Source: a virus
DNA length: 20,188 bases
Strand: one strand, 5' to 3'
Virus record (IMG/VR): IMGVR_UViG_3300032560_000153
Location: 1 to 20,188 of that record
Made by a program: the position numbers and the translations under genes
Shown: one piece after another, positions 1 through 7,614 of the stretch
How the letters are laid out: every line of letters starts with the position of its first letter
Numbering within the stretch: position 1 is the stretch's first letter
Notes under the pieces: generated by a model
The model's input: the letters and a program-made list of their open reading frames with translations, nothing else
What the model was told of the DNA's origin: nothing
The model's database searches: none

Positions 1-221
1 TATGCTATTACGAAACAACTAAGCGTGGTGATAAGCATTTATCTTTTAAAACAAATATAAGATTAATACCTTGGCAAAAACCAGCGGTAACAAAAGTTCA
101 TTATACTAGAAGATTTATAAAAGAAATAAAACCCATCCAATCTCAAATGTGCGTTCACATTGAAACGAGTGAGGAGGATAATAGCCTAGTAGTAGGCGAA
201 GGATATATAGCTACATGCTAA
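1..221 (+). CDS. C-terminal part of an unrecognised phage gene (truncated by window edge)
   Basis: An open frame runs from base 3 to a TAA at 219-221, giving 72 residues that are cut off at the left edge. It reads like real coding sequence: mixed composition, with a segment rich in basic and aromatic residues (RLIPWQKP, then HYTRRFIKEIKP) followed by an acidic stretch. Its stop codon overlaps the terminase ATG by 7 nt, which is typical of co-translated phage genes and supports it being genuine. I do not recognise the family. A small terminase subunit would be a natural neighbour, but nothing visible in these 72 residues shows that. Confidence 0.5.
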   Translation, partial: CYYETTKRGDKHLSFKTNIRLIPWQKPAVTKVHYTRRFIKEIKPIQSQMCVHIETSEEDNSLVVGEGYIATC

Positions 222-1654
222 CCACAAAGCAGGAAAAAATCTTAGCAGATTTTGCAACCGCAAATAAACATTGGCCTAAGGCGCAACTTGATGCAGCCTT
301 ATGGCAAGTCAAATGGAGCCTGCAGGCTTTACCACACCAACAAGAACCCGAGGGCGGGGAGTATGATACACTGCTGATGTTAGCAGGTCGAGGATCTGGT
401 AAGACACACACCGCATCACATTGGATCGGTATCAGGGCTTGGAAGTATCCAGGCACCCGATGGTTAGTCACAGCGCCAACATCAAACGATATTAGGGCAA
501 CATGTTTTGAAGGCGACTCAGGATTGATGAACATCATCCCAGCCTCGCTGATAGAGACTTATAACAAATCATTATTTGAAATCACATTAACCAACGGTTC
601 TATTATACAAGGCATACCGGGCTCAGAACCAGAACGGTATCGAGGTAAACAATTCCACGGCGCTTGGTTTGATGAGCTCTGTGCATTTGATTATATTGAT
701 GATGCATACGATGGTGTTCAGTTTACACTGCGATTAAAAGACCCACGCATTCCTCGTGTTCAGCAGATCATCACAACAACACCCAAACCAAAAGAATTAA
801 TTGTTGATTTGAATGAGGGTAAGGTTGGAGGTGATGTGTATGTCATCAACGCCAGTTCATACGACAACAAAGAAAACTTATCAGCTACGTTCTTCAAACA
901 GTTAGAGTCATACGATGGAACTGACTTAGGGCGTCAAGAGATCTATGGTGAAATTTTAGATCCAGAAGCGTCGGGTATTATCAAACGTAAACAATTCCGT
1001 TTATGGTCAGCAAAGAAACCTACACCAAACCTTGAATACGTGATTGCCTCATACGACCCTGCAACCAGTGAGAAGACACACAATGACCCAACAGCATGTA
1101 CAGTCTGGGGCGTATTTGATCAAGAGGACGCGGGCACATCAATCATATTGCTGGACTCTTGGGATGCACATCTATCCTACCCAGAGTTGCGACGTAAGGT
1201 GATTGATGACTTTAAAGAGGTAGTCTACGGATCTGACAACGAGTTCGGTAAGGGACGAAAAGTAGATCTCATACTGATGGAGGATAAGTCAGCTGGTATA
1301 TCATTGATCCAAGAACTCCAAGGTGCCAATGTCCCAGTCAGGGGTTACAACCCAGGCCGAGCAGATAAAGTTCAGCGTCTTAATATTGTAGCACCTATTG
1401 TTGCTAAAGGCAAGGTATTTATACCAGAAGATATTAATATAAAAGGCGAGTATGCAGAGTGGGCTAAACGCTTCATACGACAGGTATGTTCGTTCCCAGA
1501 AGCGGGCGGTCATGATGACTACGTTGATTCACTTTCACAAGCACTACGAGTTCTCAGAGACTCGGGATGGATTCAATTAGATCCGTTACCATCAAGGGAT
1601 TATTCATACGCAGATGACTCTTCTAAGAAATATGCAAACCCATACGCTCAATAG
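215..1654 (+). CDS. terL: Terminase large subunit (ATPase/nuclease DNA packaging motor)
   Basis: This is the motor that pumps phage DNA into the prohead through the portal and cuts the concatemer. The 479 residues have the full two-domain layout at normal length. Walker A is AGRGSGKT at residues 57-64, and Walker B is GAWFDE at 149-154, ending in the catalytic Glu. The coupling motif is TTTP at 187-190. The RNase H-fold nuclease domain shows Asp281 in SYDPAT, Glu356 in LMEDKSAG and the HDD...D cluster at 433-438, the expected metal-binding acidic residues. The start ATG at 215 has GAAGGA 11 nt upstream and overlaps the previous stop. The TAG stop at 1652-1654 is also the first triplet of a repeated intergenic element. 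The portal follows. Assignment is by motifs and I consider it secure. Confidence 0.95.
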   Translation: MLTTKQEKILADFATANKHWPKAQLDAALWQVKWSLQALPHQQEPEGGEYDTLLMLAGRGSGKTHTASHWIGIRAWKYPGTRWLVTAPTSNDIRATCFEGDSGLMNIIPASLIETYNKSLFEITLTNGSIIQGIPGSEPERYRGKQFHGAWFDELCAFDYIDDAYDGVQFTLRLKDPRIPRVQQIITTTPKPKELIVDLNEGKVGGDVYVINASSYDNKENLSATFFKQLESYDGTDLGRQEIYGEILDPEASGIIKRKQFRLWSAKKPTPNLEYVIASYDPATSEKTHNDPTACTVWGVFDQEDAGTSIILLDSWDAHLSYPELRRKVIDDFKEVVYGSDNEFGKGRKVDLILMEDKSAGISLIQELQGANVPVRGYNPGRADKVQRLNIVAPIVAKGKVFIPEDINIKGEYAEWAKRFIRQVCSFPEAGGHDDYVDSLSQALRVLRDSGWIQLDPLPSRDYSYADDSSKKYANPYAQ

Positions 1655-1700
1655 GGCGGAATCTTTTCGGATTATGTATTAGTGTGCTTAGATATGAATC
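1652..1700 (+). repeat. Two-box intergenic element, copy 1 (terminase-portal gap)
   Basis: TAGGGC at 1652-1657 is followed by TATGTATTAGT at 1673-1683. The two boxes are 21 nt apart start to start, exactly as in the copies at 5290 and 9745. A looser third match, GAATC, lies at 1696-1700 (also at 9788-9792 in copy 3). The TAG is the terminase stop codon. No convincing long stem is visible in this copy. It sits upstream of the portal gene, and no endonuclease gene is next to it. Function is unknown. Confidence 0.7.
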
Positions 1701-1721
1701 TTTTAGGTACCTATAATTAAT

Positions 1722-4580
1722 ATGGCAAAACAACCGCAAATCGCAATCCAAAAAGGTGGAAACTTGCCTACGTTAGATGATCGTGAAGACGATATCAAAC
1801 AATCTGTAGAACAGGATGATGAGACTCATGAAATTGCAGATGATCTTGGTATTGATGATGCCGATGCAGAACAAGAAGTTATTGAACTAGATGATGGCTC
1901 AGTAGTTGTAAACTTCAAGCCAACTAAAGGACCACAAACAGATCCAGACTTCTATGAGAACTTAGCAGAAGTCTTTGACGATGGAACGCTAGACTCACTA
2001 GCAAATGAATATTTAGATTATATTGATGTCGATAGAGAATCAAGAAAACAACGCGACAAGCAATATGAAGAGGGTTTGCGCCGTACAGGTTTGGGCAAAG
2101 ATGCTCCAGGCGGTGCAACATTCGACGGCGCATCCAAAGTTGTACATCCAGTTATGGCAGAAGCTTGCGTGGATTTCGCTGCATCATCAGCCAAAGAGTT
2201 ATTACCCCCAGATGGTATTGTTAAGTCAAACATCAAGGGTGATGCAAATACAATTAAAGAAGCTACTGCAGAACGTAAAGTAAACTTTTTAAATTGGCAA
2301 TTATCAGAACAGATACCTGAGTATCGTGATGAGATGGAGCAGTTGCTAACACAACTACCATTGGGTGGATCACAGTTCCTTAAATGGCGTTTTGATCCAG
2401 AACAAAAACGTCCAACATGTGAATGGGTACCGATTGACAACATCTTGTTACCTTACGCGTCAACAAACTTTTATACTGCGTCTCGTAGTACAGAAGTACA
2501 AGACATTACAGAAGACATCTATCTACAACGTATTGAGCAGGGTATATACCGCGATACGGATGCTTCATATACATCTGACGCTCCTTTAAACGACCAAACA
2601 CAATCAGAAAAAGCTAACAATAAGATTGAGGGCAAAGATATGCCTTCTAAAAATATTGATGGTCTTCGTCGTGTTTATGAGATTACTTGTTTTATTCGTT
2701 TAGACGATGATGATGTTTCAGAAGGCAAACGCGCTCCATACATTTTAACAATTGACGAGTCAAGCAGCAAGGTTCTTGGCCTTTACCGTAACTGGGAAGC
2801 TAACGATGAAAAACTTCAAAAATTGGATTGGTTCGTTGAGTTTAAGTTTATTCCTTGGCGTGGGGCTTATGCTATTGGCTTACCTCATCTCATTGGCGGT
2901 CTTTCTGCCGCTCTTACTGGTGCATTACGTGCTTTGTTGGATTCAGCACATATTAATAATAGCCAAACATTACTTAAATTAAAAGGTGGTCGTATTGGTG
3001 GACAGTCGGATCGTATTGAACCGACACAGGTAGTAGAGATTGAGGGAGCTCCAGGTGTAGATGATGTACGTAAATTGGCTATGCCAATGCCATTTAGTCC
3101 ACCATCAAGTACATTGTTAAACCTATTAACATGGTTGACAGATGCAGCTAAGGGAGTAGTAACAACAGCAGAAGAGAAGATTGGCGAAGCTAATAACAAT
3201 ATGCCAGTTGGTACTGCACAAGCACTAATTGAGCAAGGTGCCAAGGTATTCTCTAGTATTCATGCACGATTACATCGTAGTCAAGCTAAGTCATTAGCAA
3301 TCATCTCACGTATCAATCATTGGTACTTAAATGAGATGGATAATGAATCAGGCGAAGAAATTGAAGTTAGAGACTTTGCTAACAACAATGATGTCCGCCC
3401 AGTTTCAGACCCTAACATATTTTCAGAAACACAACGCCTAGCTCAAAACCAAGCAATTTTACAGCTTGCTAGGGAAGCCCCACCAAACATGTTTGACCTA
3501 CGGGCAACTTATCGTAGGGTTTTACAACAACTCAAGGTTCCAGCAATTGATGAGATATTACCAAACCCACAAGGTGCAAGTGAATCTAATCCAGCATTAG
3601 AGAACGTATCCATGACAATGGGTCGTCCGGCCGCAGCATACCCAGACCAAGATCATCTAGCACATATTCAAGTACACTTGGAATACACAAATAATCCAGC
3701 GTATGGTGGTAGTCCAGTAATTGGGCCAACATTAACACCACCTATGTTAGATCATTTGAAACAACATTTAACGCTACATTACTTGCAATCAATGCGTTCA
3801 TATGTATCTCATGCAGCCGGTGGTAAAGATGTATTTAAACTGCATGAAGAAAGTCCAATGGACGCTGAATCTCAGCAAGCATTGGCCCTAGCAGCTCAGA
3901 TGGTTGATCAAGATGCCACTCAGATCCTAGGTCAGTATTTACCAAAAATTAATGAGCTTGCACAAAAAATGCAACAGATGCAACAAGGTCAACAACAAGC
4001 TGCTGCAGATGCAGATCCAACGGCTCAAGTTATCCTTAAAACACAAACGGCTGAGACTCAACGTAAAGCTCAAGAAGCTCAGGCTAAAATGCAACTTGAA
4101 ACAGCATCACAACAGCAAGAGTATCAAATTAAAATTGCTGAATTGCAACAAAAAATGCAAGAACTTGAAGCTAAATATAAAACACAATCAACTATTGATT
4201 CACAACGTAACGCCACAAACATTGCAATGGCAGATATCAATAACTCTTCTCGTGAACGTATTGCAGAAATTTCAGCTCAAGCTCAATTATCACAAAGTCA
4301 GCTACAAATGCAACACGAGCAAGACACTACAGCGTTCATGACGTCACAAGAAGCAGCTAGTGATATCAGACAGCATGGTATTGATATACAACAACAAGCA
4401 TTTACGCAACAAGCTGAAGCAGCACAACAGCAAGCACAACAGCAAGCACAACAGGCACATCAAGCTGATCAACAAAATCAGCAAATAGCAGCTCAAACAC
4501 AACAGCAACAAATGGATCAAGCACATCAACAACAAATGCAAGCTAATCAACCACAACCAGCACCACAATCCGGAGAATAA
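1722..4580 (+). CDS. Portal protein with long Gln-rich C-terminal extension
   Basis: The portal is the dodecameric ring at one head vertex through which DNA enters and leaves, and to which terminase and tail bind. This is inferred from position right after terminase and from sequence style shared with large podovirus-like portals: an acidic N-terminus (about residues 17-60), then the segment FDGASKVVHPVMAEA, then GGSQFLKW and VPIDNILLPY, and a helical stretch around GLPHLIGGLSAALTGALRALLD. At 952 residues it is long for a portal. From about residue 745 it becomes a Gln/Ala-rich helical and coiled-coil tail of over 200 residues, ending in near-pure Q/A/H/N runs; this may form the barrel/stem that projects inside the head. 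The start has no clear Shine-Dalgarno: the nearest AGG is 14 nt away. The next gene starts 2 nt after the stop. Confidence 0.85.
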   Translation: MAKQPQIAIQKGGNLPTLDDREDDIKQSVEQDDETHEIADDLGIDDADAEQEVIELDDGSVVVNFKPTKGPQTDPDFYENLAEVFDDGTLDSLANEYLDYIDVDRESRKQRDKQYEEGLRRTGLGKDAPGGATFDGASKVVHPVMAEACVDFAASSAKELLPPDGIVKSNIKGDANTIKEATAERKVNFLNWQLSEQIPEYRDEMEQLLTQLPLGGSQFLKWRFDPEQKRPTCEWVPIDNILLPYASTNFYTASRSTEVQDITEDIYLQRIEQGIYRDTDASYTSDAPLNDQTQSEKANNKIEGKDMPSKNIDGLRRVYEITCFIRLDDDDVSEGKRAPYILTIDESSSKVLGLYRNWEANDEKLQKLDWFVEFKFIPWRGAYAIGLPHLIGGLSAALTGALRALLDSAHINNSQTLLKLKGGRIGGQSDRIEPTQVVEIEGAPGVDDVRKLAMPMPFSPPSSTLLNLLTWLTDAAKGVVTTAEEKIGEANNNMPVGTAQALIEQGAKVFSSIHARLHRSQAKSLAIISRINHWYLNEMDNESGEEIEVRDFANNNDVRPVSDPNIFSETQRLAQNQAILQLAREAPPNMFDLRATYRRVLQQLKVPAIDEILPNPQGASESNPALENVSMTMGRPAAAYPDQDHLAHIQVHLEYTNNPAYGGSPVIGPTLTPPMLDHLKQHLTLHYLQSMRSYVSHAAGGKDVFKLHEESPMDAESQQALALAAQMVDQDATQILGQYLPKINELAQKMQQMQQGQQQAAADADPTAQVILKTQTAETQRKAQEAQAKMQLETASQQQEYQIKIAELQQKMQELEAKYKTQSTIDSQRNATNIAMADINNSSRERIAEISAQAQLSQSQLQMQHEQDTTAFMTSQEAASDIRQHGIDIQQQAFTQQAEAAQQQAQQQAQQAHQADQQNQQIAAQTQQQQMDQAHQQQMQANQPQPAPQSGE

Positions 4581-4582
4581 AC

Positions 4583-4804
4583 ATGGTAGTAGATAAGAAC
4601 GTAGGTTACAAGAAAGCATATAAAATGACAGGTACCCCAGGCTACGCTGGTGACACTGCAACAACAGAAATCGAAAAAGGTAAATCCGGATCCCACCGTG
4701 ATGAAAACTGGAAAGTTGGCGCCGCACAAGTTAAATTAACTAAAGGTTCTAAGGTAGGTCCAGACAAAAATCTAAACGAAATCGGTGGCGGAAATTTTTA
4801 TTGA
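4583..4804 (+). CDS. Small conserved-looking phage protein, unknown function
   Basis: A 73-residue, Lys/Gly-rich basic protein that I do not recognise. The ATG at 4583 lies 2 nt after the portal stop, with CGGAGA at 4570-4575 as ribosome binding site at 7 nt spacing. It ends GGGNFY with TGA at 4802-4804, overlapping the TTG start of the HNH gene by 4 nt. It contains no membrane segment or Cys pairs. Lying between portal and head genes, it may be a small head or connector component, but that is inference from position only. Its last codons seem to have been altered by insertion of the HNH gene. Without that insertion it would end in the same residues but with a TAG stop. Confidence 0.7.
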   Translation: MVVDKNVGYKKAYKMTGTPGYAGDTATTEIEKGKSGSHRDENWKVGAAQVKLTKGSKVGPDKNLNEIGGGNFY

Positions 4805-5292
4805 AGCGAAGTAATCCGCAAACTGGAAAAAGCTTTAAAAGAGGCGAATATCGGGATGATGGATTTAGGTTTCATCATTACAGATATGATAGACCTTTAA
4901 AAGATGGACTATACACAGAATCTTGGTATAGTCCGGAAGCATTTGATAAACAAAATATTGGGATGGCTAAATGCCGAGAATCCAATAGAGAAAAAGCTCG
5001 ACAAACAACAAGACTTTGGCAAATAAACAATGCCAATAAGGTCAATGATTATTTTAATCAACGAAGAGCTGACAAATTAAATAGAACTCCATCCTGGTTA
5101 TCTGAAGACCAACGAAATGAAATTCAAGAATTTTATGAAATGGCTAAAGCATTAGAAAATATTTTCCCTTGGAAGCAACATGTAGATCATATTGTTCCAT
5201 TAAAAGGTAAAAACGTATCGGGATTAAATGTTCCTTGGAATCTTCAAATATTATCAGCGCATGAAAATATTACAAAAAGTAATAAATATTAG
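4801..5292 (+). CDS. Free-standing HNH endonuclease (putative homing endonuclease) 1
   Basis: A 163-residue HNH nuclease. The catalytic segment near the C-terminus reads HVDHIVPLKGKNVSGL (residues 127-142), then VPWNLQILSAHEN, giving the D-H, N and H/N positions of the ββα-metal fold (Asp129-His130, Asn147, Asn156). A RTPSWLS linker at about 95-101 precedes it and matches RTPKWLT in the second HNH protein of this window. The N-terminal half is basic and aromatic and may bind DNA. The start is TTG at 4801, preceded by GGCGGAA about 8 nt away and overlapping the previous stop. The TAG stop at 5290-5292 is the first triplet of the repeated element. Such genes usually spread themselves by cutting alleles that lack them; a packaging role of the kind known for some cos-phage HNH proteins is less likely given two unlinked copies. 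Confidence 0.88.
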   Translation: MKRSNPQTGKSFKRGEYRDDGFRFHHYRYDRPLKDGLYTESWYSPEAFDKQNIGMAKCRESNREKARQTTRLWQINNANKVNDYFNQRRADKLNRTPSWLSEDQRNEIQEFYEMAKALENIFPWKQHVDHIVPLKGKNVSGLNVPWNLQILSAHENITKSNKY

Positions 5293-5349
5293 GGCAGATA
5301 TAACTATTGCTGTGTATTAGTAATAATATACAGCAATAGAAAGAATATC
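5290..5349 (+). repeat. Two-box intergenic element, copy 2, with strong stem-loop
   Basis: TAGGGC at 5290-5295 and TGTGTATTAGT at 5311-5321 keep the same 21 nt offset as the other two copies. Here box B lies inside a stem-loop. CTATTGCTGT at 5304-5313 pairs perfectly with ACAGCAATAG at 5330-5339. The stem extends by GTAT (5314-5317) with ATAT (5326-5329), including one G-T wobble, around the loop TAGTAATA. There is no T-run after it, so it is not a standard intrinsic terminator. The TAG is the stop codon of the HNH gene. Confidence 0.7.
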
Positions 5350-5351
5350 GC

Positions 5352-5549
5352 ATGGTTGATTTAATAGGCGAAATCCTGAAGAGGATTAAGGCCGCAGAAT
5401 TTAATACTAAAGAAGCGTTAGCTTCTGGTACACACATCCAAACTTTTGAACAATATCAGAGGTTATTGGGTACTTGTGAAGGATTATCACAATCTCTCAC
5501 ATTAATCGAAGGCATCCTATCAGAGGATGATGAAGACCAAAACAACTAA
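5352..5549 (+). CDS. Small phage protein of unknown function
   Basis: A 65-residue mostly helical protein with an acidic end (SEDDEDQNN). Phage head regions often carry a small gene with this look: a short helix, then a Tyr-x-x-Leu-x-Gly segment (here FEQYQRLLGTCEGL), then a second helix. I cannot assign a function. The ATG at 5352 is 30 nt downstream of box B of the repeated element and has only a weak ribosome binding site (AGAAAG). A GTACC/GGTAC inverted repeat follows right after its stop. It would be a direct neighbour of the 73-residue gene if the HNH gene were absent. Confidence 0.7.
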   Translation: MVDLIGEILKRIKAAEFNTKEALASGTHIQTFEQYQRLLGTCEGLSQSLTLIEGILSEDDEDQNN

Positions 5550-5563
5550 GTACCGTATGGTAC
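5550..5563 (+). promoter_or_regulatory. Small inverted repeat before the GroES-like gene's ribosome binding site
   Basis: GTACC-GTAT-GGTAC forms a perfect 5 bp stem with a 4 nt loop directly after a TAA stop. It is followed immediately by AAGGAGA at 5564-5570, a strong ribosome binding site 8 nt before the ATG at 5579. An ATG at 5571 touching that site leads to a stop after five codons and is unlikely to be used. The hairpin could tune translation or be a processing site. It is short, and chance is possible. Confidence 0.35.
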
Positions 5564-5578
5564 AAGGAGAATGGCCGT

Positions 5579-6025
5579 ATGGCTATAGTAGCAGATTATA
5601 ATAGCAATGCAGAGGCGGATTTAAGGTCCGAAGCTGAATGTTTTCCCACAATCGATCCGGGTGTAGAAATTTCTGGAGACCGTGTACTTGTACAATTACG
5701 TCGTCAGAAGACAAAAAGCCGGGGTGGTATCTTTTTAGTGGAGGAAACAACCCAAACTTTGAAATTTAACGAAACTGTAGCAAAAGTAGTCCAAATTGGA
5801 CCTTTGGCATACAAGAGTCCAGATACTTTAGAGCCTTGGCCTGAAGGTAACTGGTGTGAAGTGGGTGATTTAGTGAGAACTATCAAGTATGGTGGTGATC
5901 GCTACGTAGTAGATGCAGAAGACGGTGAAGGTGCAGTGATATTTATTACATTGCAAGCCCGTGAAATCATCTCTAAGATTAAATCATTTGAATTCGCTCA
6001 AAAAATGAAAAGTTTTGTAGATTAA
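5579..6025 (+). CDS. GroES-like co-chaperonin (phage-encoded Cpn10)
   Basis: Probably a phage co-chaperonin that caps the host GroEL during folding of capsid or other virion proteins, comparable in role to T4 gp31. The Cpn10 signature runs over residues 30-132: GDRVLVQL at 33-40, then the mobile-loop region KTKSRGGIFLVEET at 44-57 whose GGIFL corresponds to the GroEL-binding Ile-Val-Leu tripeptide of GroES. TVAKVVQIG, EVGDLVRTIKYGG and the closing LQAREIISKI match the rest of the barrel. It is longer (148 residues) than GroES (about 97), with about 28 extra N-terminal residues, a longer insertion (YKSPDTLEPWPEGNW) in place of the roof, and a C-terminal helix. It lies just upstream of the putative scaffold and capsid genes, which fits a role in head assembly. 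Confidence 0.82.
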   Translation: MAIVADYNSNAEADLRSEAECFPTIDPGVEISGDRVLVQLRRQKTKSRGGIFLVEETTQTLKFNETVAKVVQIGPLAYKSPDTLEPWPEGNWCEVGDLVRTIKYGGDRYVVDAEDGEGAVIFITLQAREIISKIKSFEFAQKMKSFVD

Positions 6026-6045
6026 CTTTGTATAAAGGATAGAAA

Positions 6046-7026
6046 ATGGCAGAAGAAAAGAAAAATATTCCTATTAAGGAACATGAGGATGGAAGCGTAC
6101 AAGCAAAGCTTAGCGCTTCAGACGTCGAAGAGTATGATGGGTTCGGAGTCGACGAAAAAGAAGAGAATCCCGAAGAATTAGAAGGTGATGAAGAAGGTGA
6201 AGAAGAAAGTTCTGAAGAATCTAGCAACGAAGATGGTGATCGAGAACAAATCCGTGAAGCCCGTCGTGAAGAGCGCAGATTAAAGAAAGAATTAGCAAAA
6301 CAGCGTGAGGCATCATCCAAACATAAGATTAGTGCACTAGAAAAACGTAACGAAGACCTAGCAAAACGCCTAATTCAACTAGAAAACGGCGCTGCATCGC
6401 TTCGTTTTGCACAGATAGACAAAGCCGTGGAAGATGAAGCCACCAGAGTCGAATATGCAAAGATGAAGATGTTACAGGCCGCCCAAGCAAATGATGCTGC
6501 AGGTCAAATTGAGTATTTAGATCAATTAACAGATGCAAAACAAAGATTACTGCAAGTACAGCATTATAAAAAGAAACAGTTAGAAGAAGCTAATCGTCCT
6601 ACCCAAAATGTTCCAACACCTATGGCTGCTGAGGTTCAACAACAAGCAACCCACTGGTTAAAGAAGAATTCTTGGTATGACCCAGAAGCTCGTGATACAG
6701 ATAGTAGAATTGCCAAAGTAATTGATCAAGAGTTAGCATCAGATGGTTGGGATCCAGCGGATTCTGAGTACTGGGATGAGCTTGATAATCGTTTAGCTGC
6801 AAGATTACCACATCGTTATACAGCAGGCAGCAAGAATGCCAAAAGGTCCTCAGGACCTACAGCATCGAGCCGTGTAGCGAATACATCAACAGGTCGACCT
6901 AATACCATCACATTAAGCCGTGATCGTGTTAATGCGATTAAGGATGCTGGTGCTTGGGACGACACAGATAAACGAAATAAAATGATCCGCGCATACGCAT
7001 CGTATGACCGCGCTAATAAAGGATAA
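6046..7026 (+). CDS. Putative capsid scaffold protein
   Basis: 326 residues in the usual place of a scaffold gene, between portal and capsid. Residues 25-66 are strongly acidic (long Glu/Asp runs with Ser). Then about residues 70-195 form a charged helical region with coiled-coil character (REARREERRLKKELAKQ and following). Then comes a more globular part with paired Trp/Tyr (HWLKKNSWYDP, SDGWDPADSEYWDEL) and a basic, Ser/Thr-rich C-terminal part ending in a short helix. Acid-rich plus coiled-coil plus basic C-terminus is the general build of phage scaffolds, whose C-terminus contacts the coat protein. There is no protease motif. The ribosome binding site AAGGA lies 6 nt before the ATG. Function is inferred from build and position, not from a recognised motif. 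Confidence 0.6.
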   Translation: MAEEKKNIPIKEHEDGSVQAKLSASDVEEYDGFGVDEKEENPEELEGDEEGEEESSEESSNEDGDREQIREARREERRLKKELAKQREASSKHKISALEKRNEDLAKRLIQLENGAASLRFAQIDKAVEDEATRVEYAKMKMLQAAQANDAAGQIEYLDQLTDAKQRLLQVQHYKKKQLEEANRPTQNVPTPMAAEVQQQATHWLKKNSWYDPEARDTDSRIAKVIDQELASDGWDPADSEYWDELDNRLAARLPHRYTAGSKNAKRSSGPTASSRVANTSTGRPNTITLSRDRVNAIKDAGAWDDTDKRNKMIRAYASYDRANKG

Positions 7027-7031
7027 ATATA

Positions 7032-7586
7032 ATGGCTAACAATCGAATCACTCGCGACTTAGATGATCGCATTTCTGATAGAGTACAAGAAGTAAAGGAC
7101 AGGTCTACATTGGCCAGTTCAGATGATATCGCACATCGCGAACGCCTAGATGCGTTCAGAGATAAATGGCAAAATAGTGCGTTGCCTGATATTCCGGGAA
7201 GTGCAATCCCAGGAATGCACTTGTGTTGGTTGAGTACCACCAATACATATGACAGTATCGACAAACGTATGGCATTGGGTTATGAACCAGTTAAAGCTAG
7301 TGACTTAGGTAAAGGCTTTGAAGGACTAGGTAAAATGAGCTCGGGCAAGTTTGAAGGCTGTATTACTTGTAATGAAATGATTCTCTTCAAGTTACCTGAA
7401 GATGTCTATCAAGAAGTTATGCATTTGTTGCACCTTGAGGATCCCCTCGAGCACCAACGAAATATCACGGCTAATGTTCGTGACACCGCTGATGGTAAAA
7501 AGGGCGGGCGTAGTATTTTGGAAGGCGGACTTTTGGAAATGGAAAGAGATGCTTCAAAAGCAAGTAAAAACATTCGTTTTCAATAA
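7032..7586 (+). CDS. Head-region protein of unknown function
   Basis: A 184-residue soluble protein between the putative scaffold and the capsid cluster. Visible features are a charged N-terminal helix (about residues 5-50), then SALPDIPGSAIPGMHLCWLSTTNTYDSI as a likely folded core, Cys residues at CITCNEM, a helical segment LPEDVYQEVMHLLHLEDP, and a Gly-rich then charged C-terminus. I do not recognise the family. The ribosome binding site AAAGGA overlaps the end of the preceding gene and sits 8 nt before the ATG. Position suggests a minor head or assembly protein. No catalytic motif is apparent. Confidence 0.65.
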   Translation: MANNRITRDLDDRISDRVQEVKDRSTLASSDDIAHRERLDAFRDKWQNSALPDIPGSAIPGMHLCWLSTTNTYDSIDKRMALGYEPVKASDLGKGFEGLGKMSSGKFEGCITCNEMILFKLPEDVYQEVMHLLHLEDPLEHQRNITANVRDTADGKKGGRSILEGGLLEMERDASKASKNIRFQ

Positions 7587-7614
7587 CTAACTTTAAACAC
7601 AAAGGAATAGACAT

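Noticed and set aside
1712-1717. TATAAT promoter directly before the portal ATG
   Set aside because: It lies only 4 nt before the ATG, so transcription would begin inside the gene; the upstream TAGATA is a poor -35.
4344-4729. Leu/Cys-rich - strand open frames opposite the portal tail
   Set aside because: They are the reverse complement of Gln/Ala-rich codons and give artificial Leu-rich proteins without start signals.
4801-5292. Group I intron or intein carrying the HNH gene
   Set aside because: No split gene is present: the genes on either side are complete and differ, and the terminase and capsid genes are uninterrupted. The HNH genes are free-standing.
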